Below are positions 1-4,962 of a stretch of 8,959 bases of DNA, one piece after another. The notes beneath the pieces were generated by a model, which was given only the letters and a program-made list of their open reading frames with translations, was not told the DNA's origin and made no database searches. The stretch spans positions 1-8,959 of the forward strand of contig JAKAAK010000127.1 in NCBI GenBank assembly GCA_021797025.1, read 5' to 3'. The translations under genes and the position numbers were made by a program. Source of the stretch: Thermoplasmata archaeon (GTDB lineage Archaea; Thermoplasmatota; Thermoplasmata; Thermoplasmatales; Thermoplasmataceae). The stretch's first letter is position 1. The number at the start of each line of letters is the position of its first letter.

Positions 1-59
1 GCGCATTATAACCACTCATGAACTTTTGATAAACAAACTCAGAATTTATTCTCCATACT

Positions 60-323
60 TCATCTTATGTTCTTTATGAAATCAGCCATACTTACAATCT
101 GTTCCACTTTATCCGTGCTAAAAACATCCAGATCACTTCTGGATATATTCCCCTCGGTAAGCAGCAGTGCATTATTAATACTGGCGAGGTCCTGAATAGA
201 GGTAGCCATGGCATCAAAGTCTCTACTCCTCTCTATCATGATATCACACTCCTTCTGCAGGGCCTTATCAAAAATTCTTCTTGCTTCCTTTTTCTCTATT
301 TTGCTCCATGAATACTCTCCCAT
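60..323 (-). CDS. small protein of unknown function (87 aa)
   Basis: I do not recognise this 87-residue protein. It is mostly charged and predicted helical by eye: a basic, Lys/Arg/Glu-rich N-terminal third (residues 7-35), a middle part with Ala, Ile and Leu (38-56) and a C-terminal helix-like end. There is no signal peptide, membrane segment or metal motif. I accept it as a gene because the ATG is preceded by a strong Shine-Dalgarno sequence (GGGGGTG on the minus strand, 7 bases upstream) and because a TATA-like box lies a suitable distance further upstream. It reads in the same direction as the MarR operon but is separated from it by about 170 bases with its own promoter-like signals, so it is probably transcribed independently. 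The opposite-strand ORF over it has no such signals. Confidence 0.6.
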   Translation of the reverse strand: MGEYSWSKIEKKEARRIFDKALQKECDIMIERSRDFDAMATSIQDLASINNALLLTEGNISRSDLDVFSTDKVEQIVSMADFIKNIR

Positions 324-330
324 TGTTTTA

Positions 331-337
331 CACCCCC
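331..337 (-). promoter_or_regulatory. Shine-Dalgarno site of the 87-aa gene
   Basis: On the minus strand this reads GGGGGTG and ends 7 bases before the ATG at 323. It matches the anti-Shine-Dalgarno sequence of archaeal 16S rRNA well and fixes the start. Most other genes in the window look leaderless, so this is an exception. Confidence 0.65.
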
Positions 338-357
338 TACATTTTTTGATTGCTCAA

Positions 358-419
358 TATGGCATCCAATTTATAGCGGCCGAGAACTCTAAAAATATCT
401 CACTGTTATAGCATCCAAT
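358..419. repeat. 13-bp direct repeats flanking a TATA box
   Basis: TATGGCATCCAAT (358-370) and TATAGCATCCAAT (407-419) match at 12 of 13 bases and lie 49 bp apart. The first touches the putative TATA box of the 87-aa gene and the second lies upstream of it. They could be regulator binding sites. They could also be chance in a short A+T-rich spacer. Confidence 0.4.
370..376 (-). promoter_or_regulatory. TATA box of the 87-aa gene
   Basis: The minus strand reads CTATAAA here. A start of transcription about 27 bases downstream would fall near 346 and give a leader of roughly 20 bases that includes the GGGGGTG site. Inferred from spacing only. Confidence 0.4.
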
Positions 420-495
420 GTTTCTAAGTGGAATATTCTGGAATATAAATAAATCTTTATCAGGTTGCATGATGCATAAAATGCGATTCTCAGAG

Positions 496-954
496 TCAAT
501 TAGAAGAAATCAGTTTTCTAAGCATTTCGGTGAATTCTCCCATGTTATTATCCAGTATGGCAAAGAAAGCACTATCAGTGTTCTCAACTATTTTGATTGC
601 TTTTACAATCAGATTTCTTCCTTTTTCTGTTGGTGATATAATATGTGCTCTTGTATCTATAGAATCCTGCAACCGCAGAAGAAGCCCCTTTTCTTCAAGG
701 GAACGCAATACTTTGGAAACCATCATAACATCGGCATGGGCAAATTTGGAGATTGCTACCTGCGTAGATTCTACGCCATGATCGTTCAACCATACAGTAG
801 ATGTTAAAAGCACGAACTGCACATGGGTCAGCCCAGATTCTTTTAAAGCCGCCCTCATTCTTCTCTGCCATAGATTTGTAGCCTGCCAGAGCAGAAAACC
901 AGGACTACTGTCAGGTTTCCCGAATTTTATGTTTAATTTATCCTCGGATGACAT
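496..954 (-). CDS. MarR-family winged-helix transcriptional regulator
   Basis: This is a small dimeric DNA-binding repressor of the MarR type. The expected order is visible: an N-terminal dimerisation helix (about residues 15-40), a winged helix-turn-helix (about 42-110) with the recognition helix around ADVMMVSKVLRSLEEKGLL, the wing with the family's D-x-R motif (DSIDTRAH) followed by SPTEKG, and a C-terminal dimerisation helix. At about 152 residues the length is normal. I chose the ATG at 954 because GAGG lies 9 bases before it. A GTG at 969 in the same frame overlaps the stop of the upstream SRPBCC gene as GTGA and would add five residues, but its GGAG is only 3 bases away. The two genes form an operon, and the inverted repeats before the SRPBCC gene are the natural candidates for autoregulation. 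The ligand is unknown. Confidence 0.88.
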   Translation of the reverse strand: MSSEDKLNIKFGKPDSSPGFLLWQATNLWQRRMRAALKESGLTHVQFVLLTSTVWLNDHGVESTQVAISKFAHADVMMVSKVLRSLEEKGLLLRLQDSIDTRAHIISPTEKGRNLIVKAIKIVENTDSAFFAILDNNMGEFTEMLRKLISSN

Positions 955-965
955 ATGCTCTAGCC

Positions 966-1415
966 TCACTTACTCCTGCATGTTTTCTCCATAAAAATAG
1001 CCATCCTTGCAATATTTTCCATAGTCTGTGGGACTCCGGAAGCTATGCTTCCTCCTATTTCTTTTTCCATCTCTTCTTTATCTAGGCAGAGAATTGTTAC
1101 ATGATTCGTAAGACGAATCTTTCCATCAGGTAAATCGACAAATGTATGTACGAATTCTATTGTTGTTTTCAAATCCTCAATAACAGTCTCATCTGTGTAG
1201 CCCTTATCAGGATCAGCCATGGTAATTCTGTAATTCAAATATCCCTGCCCCTCTATTTTGATCTTCCCGTTAGTTCCTTCCATGAATTCTCCGTCAAGGG
1301 ATATGTCCTCAATTCCGTGGTCCCATAAAGGCCATGATTCAACGTTGCTGTAGAGGGTCCAAATTTCATCTTTTCTAGCATCTGTTATTATGCTGTGTTC
1401 AAATTCCCATGTCAT
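966..1415 (-). CDS. SRPBCC-fold (START/polyketide cyclase-like) ligand-binding protein
   Basis: The 149-residue protein has the layout of the SRPBCC superfamily, a helix-grip fold that encloses a hydrophobic ligand. An N-terminal strand (about residues 3-10) leads to the typical D-E-I-W helix followed by V-E-S-W-P-L-W-D-H-G-I (about 16-36). Then come a run of strands and a long C-terminal helix (about 120-145). No catalytic residues can be assigned, and members include cyclases, hydratases and pure binding proteins, so the substrate is open. The gene is first in an operon with the MarR regulator, whose start overlaps or nearly overlaps its stop. This suggests that a small lipophilic or aromatic compound is handled by the one and sensed by the other. 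No Shine-Dalgarno site precedes the ATG, and a TATA box about 30 bases upstream fits leaderless transcription. Confidence 0.8.
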   Translation of the reverse strand: MTWEFEHSIITDARKDEIWTLYSNVESWPLWDHGIEDISLDGEFMEGTNGKIKIEGQGYLNYRITMADPDKGYTDETVIEDLKTTIEFVHTFVDLPDGKIRLTNHVTILCLDKEEMEKEIGGSIASGVPQTMENIARMAIFMEKTCRSK

Positions 1416-1434
1416 TTTATCACGATAAGTTATA

Positions 1435-1466
1435 ATATGCGCATATATAATAATTGCGCTTATTAT
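1435..1466. promoter_or_regulatory. promoter of the SRPBCC-MarR operon with overlapping inverted repeats
   Basis: Facing the minus strand, an A+T-rich TATA element (about 1443-1452) lies 28-37 bases before the ATG at 1415, as expected for a leaderless archaeal gene. Superimposed are a perfect 12-bp palindrome ATATGCGCATAT (1435-1446), an inverted repeat ATAATAA / TTATTAT (1447-1453 and 1460-1466, spacer TTGCGC), and a GCGCA / TGCGC pair (1439-1443 and 1455-1459). MarR proteins bind such palindromes and usually repress their own operon by covering the promoter. The operator role is inferred. Confidence 0.5.
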
Positions 1467-1552
1467 TTATTTCATCCTCTGGGCTAATATAATAATTAGA
1501 TAAACCTTCAGAAACCATGTAATAGTCAGATTTCTAATCATTTCATATTCAG

Positions 1553-1569
1553 ACTCTTGCTTCAAGAGT
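1553..1569. repeat. perfect inverted repeat in the divergent promoter region
   Basis: ACTCTTG and CAAGAGT form a perfect 7-bp inverted repeat with a CTT spacer. It lies midway between the divergent SRPBCC-MarR operon and the methyltransferase gene. It could be an operator, or a hairpin if it is transcribed. No T-run follows, so a terminator is unlikely. Confidence 0.35.
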
Positions 1570-1600
1570 GTTGCCCGCTGGAAACCAGAAAATTTCTAAA

Positions 1601-1607
1601 TTATAAG
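1601..1607 (+). promoter_or_regulatory. TATA box of the methyltransferase gene
   Basis: TTATAAG is centred 27 bases before the ATG at 1631, the right distance for leaderless transcription. A GGGGA at 1620-1624 lies near the start, but the promoter spacing suggests it might not be on the transcript. Confidence 0.45.
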
Positions 1608-1630
1608 AGTATTCTATATAGGGGAATCAG

Positions 1631-2386
1631 ATGGTAAATGATTGGAATGCAGAGCACTATGATAACAAGTTAGGCTATGTATCAGAATTGGGGAAAGGCG
1701 TAATATCATTACTTGACCCCAAACCCGGAGAAAAAATACTTGATTTAGGGTGTGGAACCGGTGACCTTACTCATGAGATAGCAATGTCAGGAGCATCGGT
1801 CATGGGCATAGACCAGTCAGTTACTATGATTCAACAGGCCCGCAAAAAATACCCCCACATAACATTTATAGTTGGCAATGCTGAGGAACTTGACATGAAT
1901 CAGCAGTTCAATGCAGTTTTTTCCAATGCAGCATTGCACTGGATGAAGAATCCCTCAAAGGTCACAGAAGGTATATGGAGTATCTTATTGCCCGGAGGAC
2001 GTTTCGTGGCTGAGTTCGGGGGAAAGGGAAATGTAGGAGTAGTTATAGATGCCCTAGAGCGTACTTTGAGTGAGTTAGGGATAAGTACAAGGAATAAAAA
2101 TCCCTGGTATTTTCCGAGCATCGGGGAATACACTTCTTTACTGGAAAAATATGGTTTCCAGACAACCTATGCACTTCATTTCAGTCGTCCAACTGCTATG
2201 CCTGACGGTGAACTAGGTCTCGTGCACTGGCTCAATGGATTTGCCGGAAGTTATTTGCAGGATTTAGATCTTCCTGATCGTTCAAATGTAATTCAGAATG
2301 TAATTGAATTGTGCCGTCCAATTCTTTACAGGAATGGTCAATGGTATATTGATTACAAGCGCCTGCGTGTAATAGCAGAAAAATAA
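1631..2386 (+). CDS. class I SAM-dependent methyltransferase, trans-aconitate methyltransferase-like
   Basis: A cytosolic Rossmann-fold methyltransferase that transfers a methyl group from S-adenosylmethionine. Motif I is ILDLGCGTG at residues 36-44. The acidic residue that binds the SAM ribose is D61 in GIDQS (59-63). NAEELD (83-88) is the adenine-contacting motif, and FNAVFSNAALHW (93-104) is motif II, very like the F-D-x-I-x-x-N-A-x-L-x-W of the Tam group. The total length of 251 residues is close to the roughly 250 of Tam proteins. The C-terminal half, which sets the substrate, is diverged, so trans-aconitate cannot be claimed as the acceptor. The gene is read away from the SRPBCC-MarR operon with its own promoter and could share the regulator. 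The nearest downstream feature is a transposon remnant that begins right after the stop codon. Confidence 0.85.
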   Translation: MVNDWNAEHYDNKLGYVSELGKGVISLLDPKPGEKILDLGCGTGDLTHEIAMSGASVMGIDQSVTMIQQARKKYPHITFIVGNAEELDMNQQFNAVFSNAALHWMKNPSKVTEGIWSILLPGGRFVAEFGGKGNVGVVIDALERTLSELGISTRNKNPWYFPSIGEYTSLLEKYGFQTTYALHFSRPTAMPDGELGLVHWLNGFAGSYLQDLDLPDRSNVIQNVIELCRPILYRNGQWYIDYKRLRVIAEK

Positions 2387-2387
2387 A

Positions 2388-2476
2388 TGGTGTCTCCTTG
2401 CAATTCATGAGAACTTTGATGAGATATTTAACATAGAAGCGGGAAGCTCCATGCGTTAGCTTGGGGAAGAAGTCAC
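2388..2476 (+). mobile_element. right-end remnant of an IS200/IS605-type element (TnpB tail plus end hairpin)
   Basis: An open frame from 2388 ends in I-E-A-G-S-S-M-R-stop (stop 2457-2459). From memory, TnpB proteins of archaeal IS605-type elements often end in an E-A-G-S motif. The stop lies in a hairpin: CTCCATGC (2447-2454) pairs with GCTTGGGG (2459-2466) around a GTTA loop, with one T-T mismatch and one G-T pair. AAGAAGTCAC follows at 2467-2476. This arrangement, with the hairpin overlapping the tnpB stop, is typical of the right end of these elements, which is also the scaffold of the TnpB guide RNA. The rest of tnpB, tnpA and the left end are absent, so it is a remnant, probably left by a deletion. 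The methyltransferase stop abuts it. Confidence 0.55.
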
Positions 2477-2481
2477 TCTCC

Positions 2482-2510
2482 ATTCAGATCTGAATTAAAT
2501 GATATCATTT
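2482..2510. repeat. two adjacent perfect 14-bp palindromes
   Basis: ATTCAGATCTGAAT (2482-2495) and AAATGATATCATTT (2497-2510) are each perfect palindromes, separated by one base, with centres 15 bp apart. They lie just beyond the IS605-type right end. They could be operators, parts of a lost promoter, or the site into which the element inserted. Confidence 0.5.
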
Positions 2511-2655
2511 TAGCGGTAAATAGTAGTATAAATTTTATTGTAACAACTATCATCACCTCCTGAAGATTAAAAACAGATATGTATGAGCAAAATTTTCCCA
2601 TTTCACCCTTACATACTGATATACATAATTTTCTCTGACCTATTATGAATTGCCA

Positions 2656-2710
2656 AATATGTACAGTATAGTATACATAAAATATAAGAATATGTACAGT
2701 ATACTATACA
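2656..2710. repeat. tandem 22-bp operator-like repeats at the ATPase promoter
   Basis: The 22-bp units at 2656-2677 and 2689-2710 differ at one base (G2671 versus C2704) and are exactly 33 bp apart, about three helical turns. Each contains an imperfect palindrome. In the second, TGTACAGTATACTATACA (2693-2710) has 8 of 9 base pairs symmetric. In the first, 9 of 11 pairs are symmetric over 2658-2679. They bracket the TATA box and end 3 bases before the ATG, so a bound repressor dimer at each site would block both TBP and polymerase. This is a strong candidate for a dedicated two-site operator. The regulator is not identifiable from the window. Confidence 0.7.
2680..2688 (+). promoter_or_regulatory. 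TATA box of the ATPase gene
   Basis: AAATATAAG is centred about 30 bases before the ATG at 2714, between the two 22-bp repeats. The spacing implies transcription starting at or within a few bases of the start codon, which agrees with the absence of a Shine-Dalgarno site. Confidence 0.55.
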
Positions 2711-2713
2711 ATA

Positions 2714-4030
2714 ATGGTTACAATTGATGATTTCAAATACATTTTAACGTTCTGGAAGGAATATAAAATACCCAATATGGTAGAGCGTGATATACACATT
2801 GATTTGGAAACGAATAAGATAATTGCAATTGCCGGTTCAAGACGGTCTGGTAAAACCTATCTCATGTTCCAGTGCATGAATGAACTTTTAAAAAAAGGCG
2901 TCAAGGATGACAATATTATTTATGCGAATTTTGAAAACGAGAGACTTGTGGGAGTAGTTGCCTCTGATCTTGACAAGCTTCTCATTGCTCATAAAGAACT
3001 CCTCAATCCTGATGGGACTATATACCTTTTTCTTGATGAAATTCAGGTTGTTGAAAACTGGTATAAATGGGTCAGAAAAATCTATGATACCGGAAAATAC
3101 AGAATTATTGTCTCTGGTTCATCTTCTGAATTGTTAAGTAGCGAAATAGCTACTTCGCTTGCAGGCAGAAATCTTACCTATACTGTTTATCCATTCTCCT
3201 TTAAAGAATATGTGGCCGCAAAGGGAGTAAAAATTAACAAATTGCAGAAATATTCTATCGAAAAGGGAATTATATTCAAGATAATGGATGATTTTTTAGA
3301 ATATGGGTCATTTCCGGAGATAGCCATGACACAGGAAGTTTCAAGGAAGCTTGATCTCCTTTCATCCTACTTTGACGCAATTTTCTTCAGGGATATTGTG
3401 AGAAGATACGGAGTTAGAGAAATAGGTGAGTTAAACATCTTTCTCAGAATTCTTTCCAGTAGCTATGCGTCATATTTCAGTTCAGTAAAGGCGCTCAATT
3501 ATTTTAGAAGTACCGGAAGAGGGATTAGCAGGATAACACTGTTAAATTTTCTTGATTATTCTAGATCGGTTTTTCTTGTGGATATACTTGAGAAATATGA
3601 AAAGAGTGTCAGAAAGCGTATAGCTATGCAATCAAAGACCTATATAACAGACATAGGAATTTCCAGGCTTTTCTCTGACATTGATAAGGGAAGGGCACTG
3701 GAGAACGCAGTTTTCATGGAATTATTGAGAAATGTTTCCACTACAGATCGTATAAATTATCTCAGGCTGAAATCGGGCAAGGAAGTAGATTTTATTCTTA
3801 AAGGTAAAACCACGGAACTCATACAGGTTTCTTACGAGGTGTCTGATTCCAGTGCCAGATCAAGGGAAACATCTGCCCTTGTGGAGGCCGCAACGAATCT
3901 CGGTTTGAATACCGGGAAAATAATAACATATGATTATGAGGGAAAAGAATCAATCAATGGCATTTTGATACAGTATATCCCATTCTGGATTTGGGCTTTA
4001 TTTAAATCAGATACTTTAAAAAATGCATGA
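2714..4030 (+). CDS. AAA-type ATPase with C-terminal DUF4143 domain (COG1373-like)
   Basis: A 438-residue protein of the two-domain AAA_14/DUF4143 family, whose cellular role is not established. The N-terminal ATPase shows Walker A GSRRSGKT (41-48), Walker B IYLFLDEIQ (103-111, acidic pair D108-E109), a sensor-like strand with IIVSGSSSELLSSE (131-144) and the family's L-A-G-R-x-L (149-154) followed by YPFSFKEY. The middle is helical with F-x-R-D-I-V-R-R (225-231). The C-terminal lobe carries A-L-E-N (328-331) and K-E-V-D-F-I-L (356-362), the PD-(D/E)xK-like core. The usual E-x-K of that fold appears here as Q371 and S373, so nuclease activity is doubtful. I recall the same L-I-Q-V pattern in other archaeal members. 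Length is normal and the frame is intact. The tandem operators before it suggest tight repression. Confidence 0.85.
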   Translation: MVTIDDFKYILTFWKEYKIPNMVERDIHIDLETNKIIAIAGSRRSGKTYLMFQCMNELLKKGVKDDNIIYANFENERLVGVVASDLDKLLIAHKELLNPDGTIYLFLDEIQVVENWYKWVRKIYDTGKYRIIVSGSSSELLSSEIATSLAGRNLTYTVYPFSFKEYVAAKGVKINKLQKYSIEKGIIFKIMDDFLEYGSFPEIAMTQEVSRKLDLLSSYFDAIFFRDIVRRYGVREIGELNIFLRILSSSYASYFSSVKALNYFRSTGRGISRITLLNFLDYSRSVFLVDILEKYEKSVRKRIAMQSKTYITDIGISRLFSDIDKGRALENAVFMELLRNVSTTDRINYLRLKSGKEVDFILKGKTTELIQVSYEVSDSSARSRETSALVEAATNLGLNTGKIITYDYEGKESINGILIQYIPFWIWALFKSDTLKNA

Positions 4031-4128
4031 TTATTTAAAATAACGAACTAATTTATAAAGCATACAGGCAATAATATACTGACGGACGGCCTTTAAAATT
4101 TTGATAACCATCTAGGAGATTTAAAAAA

Positions 4129-4370
4129 TTAATCAAATAATTTAAGGCATATCTCCGTAAAGATTTTGAAGTGATTATCAAGTGTTAATAAATGACTATT
4201 ATTATTGATAGCTACCGAAGCTATCATCGCATCCATTCTGGGAACAGCTTTTCCATTATTTTCCGCAAATACTTCCAGGTTGAAGGATAAATCCGCATCT
4301 TCTTTAGTATAATTTATTACTGGAATCCCGTAGATTTGCTCCTTACCCTTTTAATATTTATGTATACCAT
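4129..4370 (-). pseudogene. vapC-like PIN toxin with a large internal deletion
   Basis: The minus-strand frame from 4350 to the stop at 4129 encodes about 73 residues that match the C-terminal half of a PIN-domain toxin: K-E-D-A-D-L, then a long helix, P-R-M-D-A-M-I-A-S-V-A with the third conserved acid, and L-L-T-L-D-N-H-F with the fourth. There is no start codon in this frame. An ATG at 4370, overlapping the end of the antitoxin relic, begins M-V-Y-I-N-I. That resembles the normal M-I-Y-I-D-T opening of VapC, but it is in another frame and hits a stop after 17 codons. The simplest reading is a deletion of some 50 codons joining the first few residues to the second half, which removed the N-terminal acidic residues. 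The product cannot be an active PIN ribonuclease. Confidence 0.7.
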
Positions 4371-4578
4371 ATTCTTCTCTCCCCATGTCTTTCCTGACTT
4401 TCTCTTAACATTGCCTCTTTATCTGTAAAGCTTATACTGCCTCGAAGTGATAAAAGAACATTCCTCTTATCTTCCGATTGTACCAGCGTATCAAGCAATT
4501 CACTGAAGCCCTCATCTGGTTGTTTGACCTTAATTAGTTTATCATAAACCGTATTTTTATAGTTATGGTTTTGAACAT
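4358..4578 (-). pseudogene. vapB-like antitoxin (DUF217/UPF0330 type) with a frameshift
   Basis: Read from the ATG at 4578, the protein starts M-F-K-T-I-T-I-K and then goes out of frame. One frame over it continues N-T-V-Y-D-K-L, then G-F-S-E-L-L-D-T-L-V, R-G-S-I and F-T-D-K-E-A-M-L, and ends at 4358. Joined, these give about 73 residues in the order expected of the DUF217-type VapB antitoxins: a DNA-binding N-terminus (K-T-I-T-I ... V-Y-x-x-L), then G-F-S-E-L-L, then the toxin-binding tail. The break is at a run of five A on the minus strand (T5 at 4554-4558), where six would restore the frame. The stop overlaps the ATG of the toxin relic as in a working vapBC operon. Loss by mutation is most likely. 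A sequencing error or slippage is possible, but the deleted toxin favours decay. Confidence 0.7.
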
Positions 4579-4585
4579 ATTCTGT

Positions 4586-4601
4586 TTATGTTTAAACATA
4601 A
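4586..4601. promoter_or_regulatory. 16-bp perfect palindrome upstream of the vapB relic
   Basis: TTATGTTTAAACATAA is a perfect palindrome that starts 7 bases upstream of the relic's ATG on the minus strand. An A+T-rich TATA-like stretch (about 4602-4612) lies just beyond it, 24-34 bases before the ATG. The layout fits the autoregulatory operator of a VapBC complex, kept although the genes are broken. Confidence 0.5.
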
Positions 4602-4625
4602 TATTAATTTTTTCGTTACTTAATT

Positions 4626-4835
4626 GTGGCTAAAAAGAGGAAAATTACGAGTAATTATATTAAAAATCTCTTAGAACCTCCATCTAAAATTATTCGGAAT
4701 ATGTATATTGAATTATGCCTTGACTGTGAATATGTGAGTCAAGAGGGCATATAAAACAGAACCAGCCTCACATGGAAAATTCAATCAGGGATAAAAATTT
4801 GGGAAGTGAGAAGTTGCAGAAACTTAAATTTCTCC
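4626..4835 (+). pseudogene. degenerate tandem copy of the downstream ribbon-helix-helix antitoxin
   Basis: Translated in one frame, this stretch aligns almost without gaps with residues 25-94 of the intact antitoxin at 4963-5247. Matching landmarks are K-x-R-K-x-x-S-x-Y-I, L-D-C-x-Y-V-S-x-E, N-R-x-x-L-T-x-K-x-Q-S and R-N-x-N-x-S at the end. The copy lacks about 22 N-terminal codons, which is most of the DNA-binding ribbon, has one codon deleted, and has an in-frame TAA at 4752-4754. Similarity to the start of the toxin gene appears to continue for some 50 bases beyond 4835, with the toxin's ATG changed to TTG, then fades. This is therefore the remains of a second, related toxin-antitoxin unit in the same orientation, from duplication or independent acquisition. 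I see nothing identifiable from about 4890 to 4930. Confidence 0.75.
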
Positions 4836-4932
4836 GCACATGGATAGCTGGAAAACAAATGTATTATATTTTCCGGATAATATAGCTACTTTTCTATCGT
4901 CTGTATATAAAAACTAATATTCTACAGAAAGA

Positions 4933-4960
4933 TTTAATACAGTAAGCTGTATATACGGCT
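4933..4960 (+). promoter_or_regulatory. promoter and palindromic operator of the intact toxin-antitoxin pair
   Basis: TTTAATA (4933-4939) is centred 27 bases before the ATG at 4963 and fits a TATA box for leaderless transcription. AGCTGTATATACGGCT (4945-4960) is a 16-bp palindrome with 7 of 8 symmetric pairs, ending 2 bases before the start codon. A second inverted repeat ATACAG / CTGTAT (4937-4942 and 4947-4952) overlaps it. Antitoxins of this class normally repress their own promoter, so this is the expected operator position. Confidence 0.55.
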
Positions 4961-4962
4961 AT

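Noticed and set aside
2..19. Minus-strand ATG near the left edge that could start another gene
   Set aside because: Only six codons are in the window, so nothing can be concluded.
208..411. Plus-strand ORF of 67 codons over the 87-aa gene
   Set aside because: Antisense shadow with no promoter or ribosome site. The minus-strand frame has a strong GGGGGTG site.
418..781. Plus-strand ORFs of 72 and 83 codons over the MarR gene
   Set aside because: Antisense to a clearly recognisable MarR protein, with odd residue composition.
1900..2133. Minus-strand ORF of 77 codons within the methyltransferase
   Set aside because: Antisense to conserved methyltransferase motifs.
2232..2483. Minus-strand ORF of 83 codons across the end of the methyltransferase and the IS605-type remnant
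   Set aside because: It crosses two unrelated features, shows no start signals, and is explained by the plus-strand content.
2552..2561. ATCACCTCCT, identical to the usual 16S rRNA 3' end, and on the minus strand a perfect Shine-Dalgarno sequence
   Set aside because: No rRNA sequence surrounds it. The only minus-strand frame after it is under 30 codons, with a start too close to the site. Probably chance or a leftover of a lost gene.
4031..4128. TATA-like AATTTATAAAGC after the ATPase gene
   Set aside because: No gene or stable RNA structure follows at the expected distance. It could be a promoter remnant, but there is too little to report.
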